Assembly: GCA_017695055.1 (NCBI GenBank)
Contig: JADILY010000013.1
Coordinates: 1 to 17,674 of the forward strand
Origin: Merdivivens faecigallinarum
GTDB taxonomy: Bacteria > Bacteroidota > Bacteroidia > Bacteroidales > UBA932
Length of the DNA stretch: 17,674 bases
Reading direction: 5' to 3'
A program made the position numbers and the translations under genes. Shown in pieces: positions 6,034 to 14,517 of this stretch. Positions within the stretch are counted from its first letter, which is position 1. Each line of letters starts with the position of its first letter. The notes beneath the pieces were generated by a model. The model worked only from the letters and a program-made list of their open reading frames with translations, made no database searches and was not told the origin of the DNA.

Positions 6034-6064
6034 CAAAGGTAACATTATTTTTTCAAACTCCAAA
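6034..6064 (-). promoter_or_regulatory. Promoter of tRNA-Ser
   Basis: On the minus strand, TTTG (6064-6061), a 19-bp spacer and TACCTTTG (6041-6034) match the Bacteroidota consensus exactly. The start would lie near 6029, giving a leader of about 55 nt before the tRNA. The promoter abuts the broken FISUMP gene fragment. Confidence 0.85.
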
Positions 6065-6072
6065 AATACTTC

Positions 6073-6288
6073 ACCGGACCGAGCGGACAATCCATCTTCA
6101 TGCCGGCTTCGGGTTACATCAACAGCAAGACGTCCTACGATACGGAACGTTACGGTTATTATTGGACCTCCAATCCTGACGAATATAGCACTACGATGTC
6201 TTCTTACCTGAGTTTCAGCAGTTTCGGCCACCGCATAGACTTAGTCGGCCGCTACTTCGGGCTTTCCATACGGCCTGTTTCCGAATAG
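6073..6288 (+). pseudogene. 3' remnant of a FISUMP-type surface protein gene
   Basis: An open frame (open from 6043) encodes about 70 residues that look like the C-terminal end of a Fibrobacter succinogenes major paralogous (FISUMP) domain: IFMPASGY, then YGYYWTSNP, a YLSFSS stretch and the terminal GLSIRPV. Similarity seems to begin near 6073 (TGPSGQS). Intact members are hundreds of residues long, with a lipoprotein signal and often fimbrillin-like domains; none of that is upstream, where the tRNA-Ser promoter lies instead. There is no proper start or ribosome site; the first ATG (6100) is inside the domain. I read it as a decapitated gene left by a deletion or rearrangement next to the tRNA. 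Confidence 0.72.
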
Positions 6289-6320
6289 AAGACGGAGTTA
6301 CAGGGAAATTGTAAAAAAGG

Positions 6321-6378
6321 CATGTGAAATGAGAAGCAGTTTAAAAGCTGCAATCACTTCACATGTCATTTTTCTTCA
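6321..6378. terminator. Bidirectional terminator between FISUMP remnant and lspA
   Basis: CATGTGAA (6321-6328) pairs with TTCACATG (6358-6365), and a smaller GCAG/CTGC hairpin (6336-6339/6348-6351) sits inside. T-rich runs follow on both strands: ATTTTTC on plus and CCTTTTTTAC on minus. This ends the ileS-traR-lspA operon from one side and the truncated gene from the other. Confidence 0.7.
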
Positions 6379-6380
6379 TT

Positions 6381-6408
6381 GTCCGAAACCGTTGTCGTCC
6401 GAAACCGT
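6381..6408. repeat. Short tandem repeat at the lspA stop
   Basis: GTCCGAAACCGT occurs at 6381-6392 and 6397-6408 (16-bp period), the second copy reaching the lspA stop codon. Probably a local slippage duplication. Confidence 0.6.
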
Positions 6409-7013
6409 CACTTCCTTCCGGCAAAATAACTGTACTGGAAGAATATCAGGTACAATGCTCCGCAGGTCACACAGCTGTCGGCAAAATTGAATATGGCCGT
6501 GAAAAACCTGAAAGGATGGCCTCCGATTACCGGCAGCCATTGCGGGAAAGTCGTGTCTATAATAGGAAAATAGAACATGTCCACCACCCTTCCGAGCATG
6601 AACGGCGCCTCTCCCCAAATCACTCCGTAGAAAAGGCAGTCGATGATATTTCCCACGGCTCCCGCAAGAACCATCGACAGTCCTACAAGCACTCCTGTCG
6701 GCACAGGACGATGCCCCTCCGCAGGATTCCTGTCTGACTTCACCAGATGTGAAATCCACCAGATAAGGGCTCCGGCAATGACAAGACGGAAAGTGGTAAG
6801 GACATATTTTCCGGCCACTCCGCCGAGTTTCATTCCGAAAGCGAATCCCTCGTTCTCGACATAACAGATTTTGAACCAGTCGCCGAAAACATCGATGCTC
6901 TCGCCTATCGACATGTTCGTCTTGACCACGACTTTGATTATCTGGTCAATGACGAGCAACAAGATTACAAGGAGAGGAATCCACGTCCCGCGCGAAATAC
7001 CTTTAGCACCCAT
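6408..7013 (-). CDS. lspA: Signal peptidase II (lipoprotein signal peptidase)
   Basis: Cleaves the signal peptide of diacylglyceryl-modified prolipoproteins in the inner membrane; its substrates include lipoproteins such as the two pilus proteins in this window. The 201-aa product (start at 7013) has an N-terminal membrane helix (about 11-30) and the conserved block YVENEGFAFG (51-60). Further helices and the two catalytic Asp motifs follow: GNIID (Asp125) and FNFAD (Asp179). The frame is open to 7055, but that start would overlap the upstream gene by 34 bp. The ATG at 7013 lies 8 bp after the traR stop and gives the normal family N-terminus, so I chose it. Last gene of the ileS-traR-lspA operon. 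Confidence 0.95.
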   Translation of the reverse strand: MGAKGISRGTWIPLLVILLLVIDQIIKVVVKTNMSIGESIDVFGDWFKICYVENEGFAFGMKLGGVAGKYVLTTFRLVIAGALIWWISHLVKSDRNPAEGHRPVPTGVLVGLSMVLAGAVGNIIDCLFYGVIWGEAPFMLGRVVDMFYFPIIDTTFPQWLPVIGGHPFRFFTAIFNFADSCVTCGALYLIFFQYSYFAGRK

Positions 7014-7021
7014 CCAAAGCC

Positions 7022-7429
7022 TTATTTGTTCATTTTTTCCTTGGCTTCCACGCACAAGGTAGCATGAGGGACGAGCCTTAAACGCTCCTTAGGAATGAGT
7101 TTCCCCGTCTCGCGGCATATACCGTATGTCTTGTTTTCAATCCTTACAAGCGCGGCTTCAAGATTCTGTATGAACTTGTATTGCCTCTGGGCAAGCCTGC
7201 TCGCCTCTTCTTTCGTAAGGGACGACGCCCCCTCTTCCATGATTTTGAAAGTAGGGGAAGTATCTTCCACTCCGTTACTGTTGGTTACCGAAGCCCTGAG
7301 AGACTCATAATCCTCACGAGCGCTCTTCAGCATATCGAGGATGATGGTTTTGAACTCCTGGAGTTCCTCATCACTGTACCTGACTTTTTCCGGTGCAGGC
7401 GCATTACCATTTGTCTCATTAGCTGCCAT
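7022..7429 (-). CDS. TraR/DksA-family transcription regulator
   Basis: A 135-aa protein with an acidic N-terminus, a coiled-coil hairpin (about 20-95) and a C-terminal zinc-finger-like end, as in DksA/TraR proteins that reach into the RNA polymerase secondary channel. The zinc site is degenerate: YGICRETGKLI keeps Cys105 but has Thr at 108, and PHATLCVEAK keeps Cys126 but has Ala at 129, so only two of the usual four Cys remain. Loss of Cys is common in Bacteroidota members. It starts 11 bp after the ileS stop and ends 8 bp before lspA; this three-gene order recurs in the phylum. The target genes are unknown. Confidence 0.92.
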   Translation of the reverse strand: MAANETNGNAPAPEKVRYSDEELQEFKTIILDMLKSAREDYESLRASVTNSNGVEDTSPTFKIMEEGASSLTKEEASRLAQRQYKFIQNLEAALVRIENKTYGICRETGKLIPKERLRLVPHATLCVEAKEKMNK

Positions 7430-7440
7430 AGTAAAAATCT

Positions 7441-10400
7441 TTAAATGTTTTTGACCTTTGTTACTTTTATCTTAATAAAACCTTCGCCCCATTCGGTTTC
7501 TGCCGCTCCGTCAAGCCCTGAAACCGCCGATATGGACAAAGCGAGTGTCTGAGCACATATATAGTCGGAAAAATCCGCGAGCGAGTCCGAAATCTCAGCC
7601 GCATATTTTCCTCCGTCTATTAAGACATTTATCTTGTCCGTAACCTCGAAACCGCTGTCTTTCCGGAGGTTCTGGATACGGTTTATCAATTCGCGGGCCG
7701 TCCCCTCACGGCGCAACCCGTCAGTAATGGTTATGTCGAGGGCTATCGTCAGGGTACCTTCGGAAGCGACGAGCCATCCCGGCATGTCCTCGGAGGTGAC
7801 TTCATAGTCCCCCGGTTCAAGGACTGCATCCCCCGAAGCCAGAGCAAGCGTATACGTCCCGCCTAAAAGGCCTGCGGACTCGATTGCAGCTATGTCCTGC
7901 TGCGAAAGGCCGGCCATGAACGCAGCAATCTCCTTCATCTGCTTGCCGTAACGTTTTCCGAGTGTCTTGAAATTAGGCTTGATTTTCTTCGTAATCAGCC
8001 CTGCCGTATCTGTAATGAACTCTACCTCCTTCACATTCACCTCTCCCAACACTATGTCCCTTACCTTCTCGAAACGCTCCTGCATCTTCCTGTCTATGAT
8101 AGGTACGACTATTTTCGCCAAAGGCTGGCGCACCTTGATGTTCACCTTGCGCCTCAACGCCAGTATCATCGAAGAAGCCCTCTGGGCAAGGGCCATCCTT
8201 TCCTCCAGTTCCGTATCGATAAGGTAAGCCTCCGGCTCCGGCATCAGAGTGAAATGTACGGATTCGGCCTCCGGATTCAAATCGAGATAAAGCCTTTCCA
8301 TGAAGAACGGAGCTATCGGGGCGGCAAGTACCGCAACTGTCGTCAGCGCGGAATACAATGTCTGGTAAGCCGCCAACTTGTCATCATCCATCTCCCCTCC
8401 CCAGAAACGTTTCCTGTTCAGGCGCACATACCAGTTGCTCAGATGGTCGCATACGAAATCCTGGATCATCCGGCCTGCCGCCGTTATGTCATAATCCTCG
8501 TATGCCGCCTTGACGTCCTTTATAAGGGTGTTCATCAGAGAGATAATCCATCTGTCCGTCTCTGTCCGCGAGGATACCGGGACCTGCGGCATCGAAGGGT
8601 CGAACGAATCCACATTGGCATAGAGGGCGAAGAAAGAATACGTATTGTACAGGGTACCGAAAAATTTCCTGCGCACTTCATCCACTCCCGCCTCATCGAA
8701 TTTCAGATTGTCCCACGGCTGCGAATTGGTCAGCATGTACCAGCGCAGGGCATCTGCGCCGTATTTGTCAAGCACCGCAAACGGATCGACCGCATTGCCG
8801 AGCCTCTTGCTCATCTTGTTCCCTTCCTTATCAAGGACAAGTCCGTTGGAAATCACGCACTTAAAGGCAGGCGTGCCGCTTATCATGGTATGTATCGCAT
8901 GAAGGGTATAGAACCATCCCCTCGTCTGGTCCACTCCTTCGGCAATAAAATCCGCCGTCGCCCCGAAAGAGTCCTTCCCGAGATTTCTCAAGCCTTCTTG
9001 AGCGTATGGCATCGCGCCCGAATCAAACCACACGTCTATCAAATCGCTTTCGCGTTTCATTTTCTTGCCGGAAGCAGAAACCAGGAAAATATTGTCCACA
9101 TACGGGCGGTGGAGATCTATCCTGTTATAATTTTCAAGCGACATGTCATCCGGATTGAACCCCTTGTCCTTTAACGGGTTGGACTCCATATATCCGGCCG
9201 CCACGGATTTTTCTATCTCATCGTAAAGCTCCTTGACGGAACCTATGCATTTTTCTTCCTTCCCGTCCTCGCTGCGCCATACCGGAAGCGGCGTGCCCCA
9301 ATAACGGCTTCTCGACAGATTCCAGTCCTGAATGTTTTCCAGCCATTTTCCGAAACGCCCCGAGCCGGTGGATTCCGGTTTCCACACAATGGTGTTGTTC
9401 AGCCTTATCATCTCGTCCCTCACGGCCGTAGTCCTTATGAACCATGAATCAAGAGGATAATACAGGACCGGCTTGTCGGTACGCCAGCAATGAGGATAGG
9501 TATGCACGTGTTTTTCTATCTTGAACGCCTTTCCCTGCTGCTTCAGCATGACACACAAATCCACATCGAGCGTAGGTGCATCGGCCGGAAGCGAAGAATC
9601 GTATGCATTTTTCACATAACGCCCCGCAAACTGCCTGTACGAATCGTCCACAGACGAACGTACGAAATCTTCAGACAGGTCTTCGACACGGTAGAAACGC
9701 CCTTTCCTGTCTACCATGGCCTGTTTCTGCCCGTTCCTGTCCGTCATCAGCATCGGAGGAATCCCGCTTGCCTTTGCTACCCTGTCGTCATCGGCACCGA
9801 ATGTCGGAGCGATGTGCACTATTCCTGTAGTCCCCTCGTCAGTAGTGACATAATCCCCGCAGATTACCCTGAAAGCCCCTTCACCCGGGTTCACCCACGG
9901 TATCAGCTGATGATACGAAATGCCGGCGAGCTCCGACCCTTTGAAAACCCCGTCAAGCACCTTATATGGGACGAGCTTGTCCCCCGGCCTGTAATTCTCG
10001 AGAGGAATTTCGGCCGCCTTAGGGTTGAAATGACAGGAAACCAGAGCCTTGGCCACGACATAAATGCCCGGTTCGCCGCTATATGGGTTGAAAGACATCA
10101 CCCTGACATAATCTATGTCCGGGCCGACACACAAGGCCGTATTCGAAGGAAGTGTCCACGGAGTCGTGGTCCATGCGATGAAGAACACCGGAAGAGTCTC
10201 GCAGCCGTAAAGTTTCTGCGACTTTTCATTCTTGATTACCTCGAACTGCACGACTGCCGTGGTATCCTTGACATCGCGGTAACAGCCCGGCTGGTTAAGC
10301 TCATGGGTGCTGAGCCCGGTTCCTGCAGCCGGAGAATAAGGCTGTATCGAATAGCCTTTGTACAAAAGGCCCTTTTCGTATATCTTCTTCAACAGGTACC

Positions 10401-10890
10401 AGAGGGTTTCGATATAACGGTTGTCGTAAGTTATATAAGGGTCGTCCATATCCACCCAATAGCCAATCCTTTGGGTAAGGGACTCCCACTCCTCGGTATA
10501 TTTCATCACCTCCTTGCGGCAGGTATCGTTGTATTCTTCTACGGAAATCTTTGAGCCTATATCCTCCTTGGTGATACCCAGCTTCTTTTCCACGCCGAGC
10601 TCCACAGGAAGCCCGTGGGTATCCCAGCCTGCCCTTCTCTCCACCCTGTAACCGCTCTGTGTCTTAAAACGGCACACGGCATCCTTTATCGAGCGTGCCA
10701 TCACATGGTGTATTCCCGGCATGCCGTTGGCGGAAGGAGGACCTTCGAAAAATATGAAACGGGGCGCGCCCTCACGCTCCTTCATCGACCGCGCGAAACA
10801 CTTTTCCCTATTCCACTTTTCCAGAATCTCATTATTTATCGCGACAGGATCCAGCCCTTTGTATTCCTTGAACCTCATATTTCCAAACAT
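7441..10890 (-). CDS. ileS: Isoleucyl-tRNA synthetase
   Basis: Charges tRNA-Ile in the cytosol. The 1149-aa class I synthetase has the HIGH-like motif GMPGIHHV (about 56-63), a CP1 editing domain (TTPWTLPSNTA and GTTGIVHIAPTFGADD), the KMSKS-like motif KMSKR (about residue 691), an anticodon-binding domain and a long C-terminal part. The length and the GIHH/KMSKR forms are typical of the long Bacteroidota (eukaryote-like) type. Start: the first ATG (10890) lies only about 10 nt from the expected transcription start. The ATG at 10878 (MRFKEYKGLD) matches the usual family N-terminus and has GGA upstream, so it may be the real start. First gene of the ileS-traR-lspA operon. A mupirocin response cannot be judged from sequence alone. 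Confidence 0.98.
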   Translation of the reverse strand: MFGNMRFKEYKGLDPVAINNEILEKWNREKCFARSMKEREGAPRFIFFEGPPSANGMPGIHHVMARSIKDAVCRFKTQSGYRVERRAGWDTHGLPVELGVEKKLGITKEDIGSKISVEEYNDTCRKEVMKYTEEWESLTQRIGYWVDMDDPYITYDNRYIETLWYLLKKIYEKGLLYKGYSIQPYSPAAGTGLSTHELNQPGCYRDVKDTTAVVQFEVIKNEKSQKLYGCETLPVFFIAWTTTPWTLPSNTALCVGPDIDYVRVMSFNPYSGEPGIYVVAKALVSCHFNPKAAEIPLENYRPGDKLVPYKVLDGVFKGSELAGISYHQLIPWVNPGEGAFRVICGDYVTTDEGTTGIVHIAPTFGADDDRVAKASGIPPMLMTDRNGQKQAMVDRKGRFYRVEDLSEDFVRSSVDDSYRQFAGRYVKNAYDSSLPADAPTLDVDLCVMLKQQGKAFKIEKHVHTYPHCWRTDKPVLYYPLDSWFIRTTAVRDEMIRLNNTIVWKPESTGSGRFGKWLENIQDWNLSRSRYWGTPLPVWRSEDGKEEKCIGSVKELYDEIEKSVAAGYMESNPLKDKGFNPDDMSLENYNRIDLHRPYVDNIFLVSASGKKMKRESDLIDVWFDSGAMPYAQEGLRNLGKDSFGATADFIAEGVDQTRGWFYTLHAIHTMISGTPAFKCVISNGLVLDKEGNKMSKRLGNAVDPFAVLDKYGADALRWYMLTNSQPWDNLKFDEAGVDEVRRKFFGTLYNTYSFFALYANVDSFDPSMPQVPVSSRTETDRWIISLMNTLIKDVKAAYEDYDITAAGRMIQDFVCDHLSNWYVRLNRKRFWGGEMDDDKLAAYQTLYSALTTVAVLAAPIAPFFMERLYLDLNPEAESVHFTLMPEPEAYLIDTELEERMALAQRASSMILALRRKVNIKVRQPLAKIVVPIIDRKMQERFEKVRDIVLGEVNVKEVEFITDTAGLITKKIKPNFKTLGKRYGKQMKEIAAFMAGLSQQDIAAIESAGLLGGTYTLALASGDAVLEPGDYEVTSEDMPGWLVASEGTLTIALDITITDGLRREGTARELINRIQNLRKDSGFEVTDKINVLIDGGKYAAEISDSLADFSDYICAQTLALSISAVSGLDGAAETEWGEGFIKIKVTKVKNI

Positions 10891-10905
10891 TTTAAAAACA
10901 AGTCA

Positions 10906-10913
10906 CAAAGATA
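10906..10913 (-). promoter_or_regulatory. -7 promoter box of the ileS operon
   Basis: TATCTTTG on the minus strand matches TAnnTTTG; the -33 region is only T-rich (around 10933-10937). It places the start near 10901, which favours translation from the ATG at 10878. Confidence 0.6.
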
Positions 10914-10947
10914 CTACTTTTCAACGATGTAGAAAAACCGCGGCAAT

Positions 10948-10973
10948 AAAAAAAGCGCGGGACAAGCCCGCGC
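10948..10973 (-). terminator. Intrinsic terminator of the M16 peptidase gene
   Basis: A perfect 7-bp GC stem (10955-10961 with 10967-10973), a 5-nt loop, and seven U on the minus strand (10948-10954). It separates the peptidase from the ileS operon. Confidence 0.92.
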
Positions 10974-11018
10974 CTTTGCAATATTTTCCCCCAATACTCC
11001 TTAAGAGATATGCCGGAA

Positions 11019-13874
11019 CTATGCAGCCTGAGGCAGTGCTTCCGCTTCGGAAGTTTCAGGAGCCGCAGCCTCGGCAGCAGCAGCCGGAATCATCACGAGT
11101 TCGATGAAATTAGGCTGGGAAAGTATCTTCTCGGCGAGATTGCGCACATCCTCGCGGGTCACACTTTCAATCAGCCCGGCCTCGTCAGTGGCCTCGTCAA
11201 AACCGTATTTCATAGTAAACCTGGTCTGGTTCATCCACCACCTGTTGCTGAGCCTGTCCTCGGAAAGCTCTTTAAGGAAGTTTTCTTTCGACATGTTGAA
11301 CTGCTCCTCGGTAGGACCGTTGGCGGCGATATCCTTCAGACCGTCCATAACTTTGGAGACAAGTTTTTCGGCCATATCAGGGTTCATCTGCCACTGAATC
11401 TGGAGAAGGAACATATCCTCAGGTTCCAAAGTAAGCAGTCCGGAAACGCCCACACCGTAAGTGCCGCCTTCCTCTTCCCTGATAGTCTGCGTATAAAGGA
11501 TGTTCATGCAATTTTCGAGATAGCGCATTACCATGTTTTCCTTAGGGCTGTACGGAATCTCGTTGTTCCAAATCATCACGGCCGTTGCCATCGGAGTCTC
11601 CATAGCGACTTCATAGTATTCCTCGGTAGTGCCAGGAACTATGTTCATATCCCTTTCAATCGTCTCTATAGGCTTCTTGGCCGTAGGCAGGGAACCGATG
11701 TATTTCTCAACCAACGGTTTGATGGTTGCGAGATCCACATCTCCGAAAATATAAAGTTTCGCTCCCTTGAAATTGCCGAATATGTTGCGGTAGTTCTTCT
11801 CCATCACCGAAAGGTCGGCATTCTCGAGAAGGTCAAGGGTCATGGTGTGTACACGAGGATTTCCGCCATAGGCAATCTCGGTAAACCTCTGCTGGAACTT
11901 GAACATAGGCTGGTTGACCATGTTGGCAATCATCGGGCTGTACCTTCCGATAACGGCATCGTATTCTTCCTGATTGAAGCGAGGGTCGGTACCGTAGAGA
12001 TACATCAGCTGCAAAGCGGTCTCGAAATCCTTCTTTGTCGAATTTCCGCTTATCAATGCGCTGCGTGTGCCGATTCCGGCGCTAACCGATACGTTTTTGC
12101 CCGCCAGCATCTTGCTCAGATCCGAATAGGAGAATTTGGATACTCCCTGTTCTGCCGAATACATCCCGTAAACATCCATGGAAGCGGTTTCCTCATCAGG
12201 AACGAGAGACAGACCGCCGTCCACGTCGAGCCTCATGATTATCTCGTCCTTGTTTTCGGACGAAGGCCTTACAATGACATCGATACCGTTCTTCAATGTC
12301 CAGACGGTAGTTCCGAATATCCCTTCCGAAGTCTTCTTGACTTTCGAGCCTTTCAATGCGGAAGCATCCATAAGAGGCTCGTTCATTACGATATCTTCGT
12401 TAGGCTGGATATCCGAAGCCTTGACCTCCGCCATTGCTGCGAGGAACTCCTCGGAAGTAGGATGCACGAGGCCTTCCCTTTCAGGGGCCTTGTATATTAT
12501 CGAAAGGTTTTCTTCCGAAATCATTTCAGGAGCCAGCTGGCTTATGACCTGGGCATTGAGCGAACTCAAAATTGCATTCACTACCTCATACTCGACCTTA
12601 GGGTCCATATATGGATAGTGGAAGAAGAAATTGTTGATGTACGAATCCACGAAATCGGCATTCTGACGGCTGTCCGCGCTCTCGGCAGCCTTTTCATAAT
12701 GAGCCAGTATCTCGGCTTTCGCACGCTCGAATTCGCCGTCCGTAAAGCCGTATTTCCTTGCTTTTTCTATTTCCGTCATCACCGCCTTGAAAGCATTGAT
12801 TGCATCTCCGTCCTTGCATGTAATCGATGTATAGAAAGCATCGCAAAGTTCGGTAAGGGAAGTATTTGCCGAAAATGCATTCAGGAACGGAGCATTCGGC
12901 TGCATGGCTATATCGTTGTACCTTTCCGAGAACATGTAGTAAATCAGATTCTCTACCAAGTCTGCCATCAAACCTTCCATAAACGCATTGTATTCGGCAG
13001 GAAGAGCGTCGTAACGGCTCAGGATGGTAATATTCGTAGAAGTTGCCTCAGGGTCGGTAATGATGCCGACAAGCGGTTCCGGATTGGCCGGAATAGAAGG
13101 CATCACCTTGTCGAGAGGGGTCTCAGGAGCAGGGACGTCAGCCCACATATCCTTTATTTTCTGCTCGATTTCGTCCACATCTATATCACCGACAACGATT
13201 ACCGCCTGAAGATCAGGGCGATACCATGTCTTATAAAAATTCCAGAGAGATTCAGGCTTGAAGTTGAGAAGATTCTCCTCGGAACCAATAAGGGTGCAGG
13301 TGGCATATTTCGAATCACCGTACATATAAGGAAGGGCTTTTTCATGCATCCTCCAGTCCGCCGTCCTGCGGCTGCGGCGCTCTTCGACTATCACTCCCCT
13401 TTCGGCATCGATTTCGGCCGGGTCGTTTGTCACGAAGTGCGAATAGTCATGGATAACCATCAGGCAGGTGTCGATAATGCCCTCACGCACGACAGGAATA
13501 TTGTTAAGCATATATGTGGTCTGCTCGACTCCGGTGGCTGCGTTGATGTTGTAGCCGAAATTCGCCCCTATGCTCTGGAGATAGTCCAGCAAAGCCTTTC
13601 CAGGGAAATTCTTGGTACCGTTGAAGCACATGTGCTCGAGGAAGTGCGCGAGACCGTCCTGGTCAGGGGTTTCCTGGATTGCACCGACATGCGTTGCCAA
13701 ATAGAATTCAGCCCTCTGTGCCGGCTTGTCATTATGTTTGATGTAATAAGTCAAACCATTGTCGAGCTTGCCTACGCGGACAGTGGTGTCGTTAGGCAGC
13801 AATTGCTGGGCATTCGCGGAAAACGCGAAGGACACGGCAAAAATTGCGGCCAATGTTAAAAAAATCCTTTTCAT
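11019..13874 (-). CDS. Secreted M16 family zinc metallopeptidase (insulinase/pitrilysin-like)
   Basis: A 951-aa periplasmic or secreted peptidase with two M16 halves in one chain. A signal peptide (residues 1-22, cut after ANA) precedes the catalytic half. The inverted zinc motif HFLEH is at 77-81 (His77, Glu80, His81), and the third ligand is probably Glu158 of AERGVIVEE. The second half, from about residue 500, has the same fold pattern without an HxxEH, as in this family. The C-terminus is an Ala/Glu-rich tail. The start at 13874 (MKRIFLTLAA) is chosen because it begins the signal peptide; an in-frame ATG at 13922 overlaps the promoter box. It is monocistronic, between the rplI terminator and its own terminator. 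The substrate is not known; such enzymes degrade peptides in the envelope. Confidence 0.93.
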   Translation of the reverse strand: MKRIFLTLAAIFAVSFAFSANAQQLLPNDTTVRVGKLDNGLTYYIKHNDKPAQRAEFYLATHVGAIQETPDQDGLAHFLEHMCFNGTKNFPGKALLDYLQSIGANFGYNINAATGVEQTTYMLNNIPVVREGIIDTCLMVIHDYSHFVTNDPAEIDAERGVIVEERRSRRTADWRMHEKALPYMYGDSKYATCTLIGSEENLLNFKPESLWNFYKTWYRPDLQAVIVVGDIDVDEIEQKIKDMWADVPAPETPLDKVMPSIPANPEPLVGIITDPEATSTNITILSRYDALPAEYNAFMEGLMADLVENLIYYMFSERYNDIAMQPNAPFLNAFSANTSLTELCDAFYTSITCKDGDAINAFKAVMTEIEKARKYGFTDGEFERAKAEILAHYEKAAESADSRQNADFVDSYINNFFFHYPYMDPKVEYEVVNAILSSLNAQVISQLAPEMISEENLSIIYKAPEREGLVHPTSEEFLAAMAEVKASDIQPNEDIVMNEPLMDASALKGSKVKKTSEGIFGTTVWTLKNGIDVIVRPSSENKDEIIMRLDVDGGLSLVPDEETASMDVYGMYSAEQGVSKFSYSDLSKMLAGKNVSVSAGIGTRSALISGNSTKKDFETALQLMYLYGTDPRFNQEEYDAVIGRYSPMIANMVNQPMFKFQQRFTEIAYGGNPRVHTMTLDLLENADLSVMEKNYRNIFGNFKGAKLYIFGDVDLATIKPLVEKYIGSLPTAKKPIETIERDMNIVPGTTEEYYEVAMETPMATAVMIWNNEIPYSPKENMVMRYLENCMNILYTQTIREEEGGTYGVGVSGLLTLEPEDMFLLQIQWQMNPDMAEKLVSKVMDGLKDIAANGPTEEQFNMSKENFLKELSEDRLSNRWWMNQTRFTMKYGFDEATDEAGLIESVTREDVRNLAEKILSQPNFIELVMIPAAAAEAAAPETSEAEALPQAA

Positions 13875-13919
13875 TTTAACTTTTATATTAGAAATTATAA
13901 TTTTTCTCCAACAAAAGCA

Positions 13920-13927
13920 CAAATATA
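13920..13927 (-). promoter_or_regulatory. -7 promoter box of the M16 peptidase gene
   Basis: TATATTTG on the minus strand fits TAnnTTTG and would give a leader of about 40 nt to the ATG at 13874. The -33 box is not clear. Confidence 0.5.
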
Positions 13928-13962
13928 TAACAAAATTCCTTTATTCGGCACGCCCTTACAGC

Positions 13963-13994
13963 AAAAAGGTTGCCAAAAACATATTGGCAACCTT
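13963..13994 (-). terminator. Terminator of the rpsF-rpsR-rplI operon
   Basis: A perfect 11-bp stem, AAGGTTGCCAA (13966-13976) with TTGGCAACCTT (13984-13994), a 7-nt loop, then U residues on the minus strand. A second small hairpin, CTCGT-aaa-ACGAG (14000-14012), lies between it and the rplI stop. Confidence 0.85.
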
Positions 13995-14052
13995 CGCACC
14001 TCGTAAAACGAGATAATTATGAAACCATTAAAACCTCTCTAAGCTATTGTCA

Positions 14053-14502
14053 TTATTCTTCTTCGGCAACCACTTCGAATTTTACGGTACCTTTGATGTC
14101 ACGGTAACATTTTACAGTGGCCTCATAGCTTCCAAGCTCCTTAATCGGCTCAAGCTCGATATCCTTGCGGTCCACTTCGACACCTGCCGCTGCAAGCGCC
14201 TCGGCTACCTGGATATTCCCTACGGAACCGAATATCTTGCCATTTTCGCTCGCCTTTGCAGCGATTCTGAGCTGGAGCTCGGCAAGTTTGGCTGCAAGCG
14301 CCTCCGCATCCTGGCGGATTTTGGCTTCCTTGTGCGCGCGCTGACGGAGATTTTCCGCATGTACCTTCTTTGCCGACGGCGTAGCCATTATGGCAAAACC
14401 CTGAGGGATAAGATAATTGAGCGCATAACCGTTTTTAACTTCGACTATGTCGTCTTTCAGGCCAAGGTTGGCCACGTCCTGTTTAAGTATAATCTCAACC
14501 AT
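14053..14502 (-). CDS. rplI: Large subunit ribosomal protein bL9
   Basis: Ribosomal protein bL9 of the 50S subunit, 149 aa, of normal length. The N-terminal domain has the family pattern MVEIILKQDVANLGLKDDIVEVKNGYALNYLIPQGFA, joined by a long charged Ala/Glu/Lys helix (about 45-75) to the C-terminal RNA-binding domain. The ATG at 14502 is preceded by GGAGG (14511-14515 region, 9 nt away), a clear Shine-Dalgarno. A TTG at 14517 is in frame but would cover this site, so it is not used. Third gene of rpsF-rpsR-rplI; the start lies 15 bp after the rpsR stop. Confidence 0.97.
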   Translation of the reverse strand: MVEIILKQDVANLGLKDDIVEVKNGYALNYLIPQGFAIMATPSAKKVHAENLRQRAHKEAKIRQDAEALAAKLAELQLRIAAKASENGKIFGSVGNIQVAEALAAAGVEVDRKDIELEPIKELGSYEATVKCYRDIKGTVKFEVVAEEE

Positions 14503-14517
14503 TTCTCTATCCTCCAA

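Noticed and set aside
5732..6211. Open frames across the tRNA-Ser gene on both strands
   Set aside because: They run through the tRNA and its terminator; phrases such as GGEGGIRTPG are typical false translations of tRNA-Ser.
8254..10554. Long plus-strand frames (306 and 354 codons) opposite ileS
   Set aside because: Antisense shadows of a well-supported synthetase gene, with low-complexity basic composition and no start signals.
11010..13859. 949-codon plus-strand open frame opposite the M16 peptidase
   Set aside because: It is an antisense shadow produced by codon usage; its product is rich in His, Arg, Cys and Ile without domains, while the minus strand encodes a clear M16 peptidase.
13998..14012. 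Second terminator hairpin after rplI
   Set aside because: Only a 5-bp stem and no U-tract; the 11-bp hairpin at 13966-13994 explains termination.
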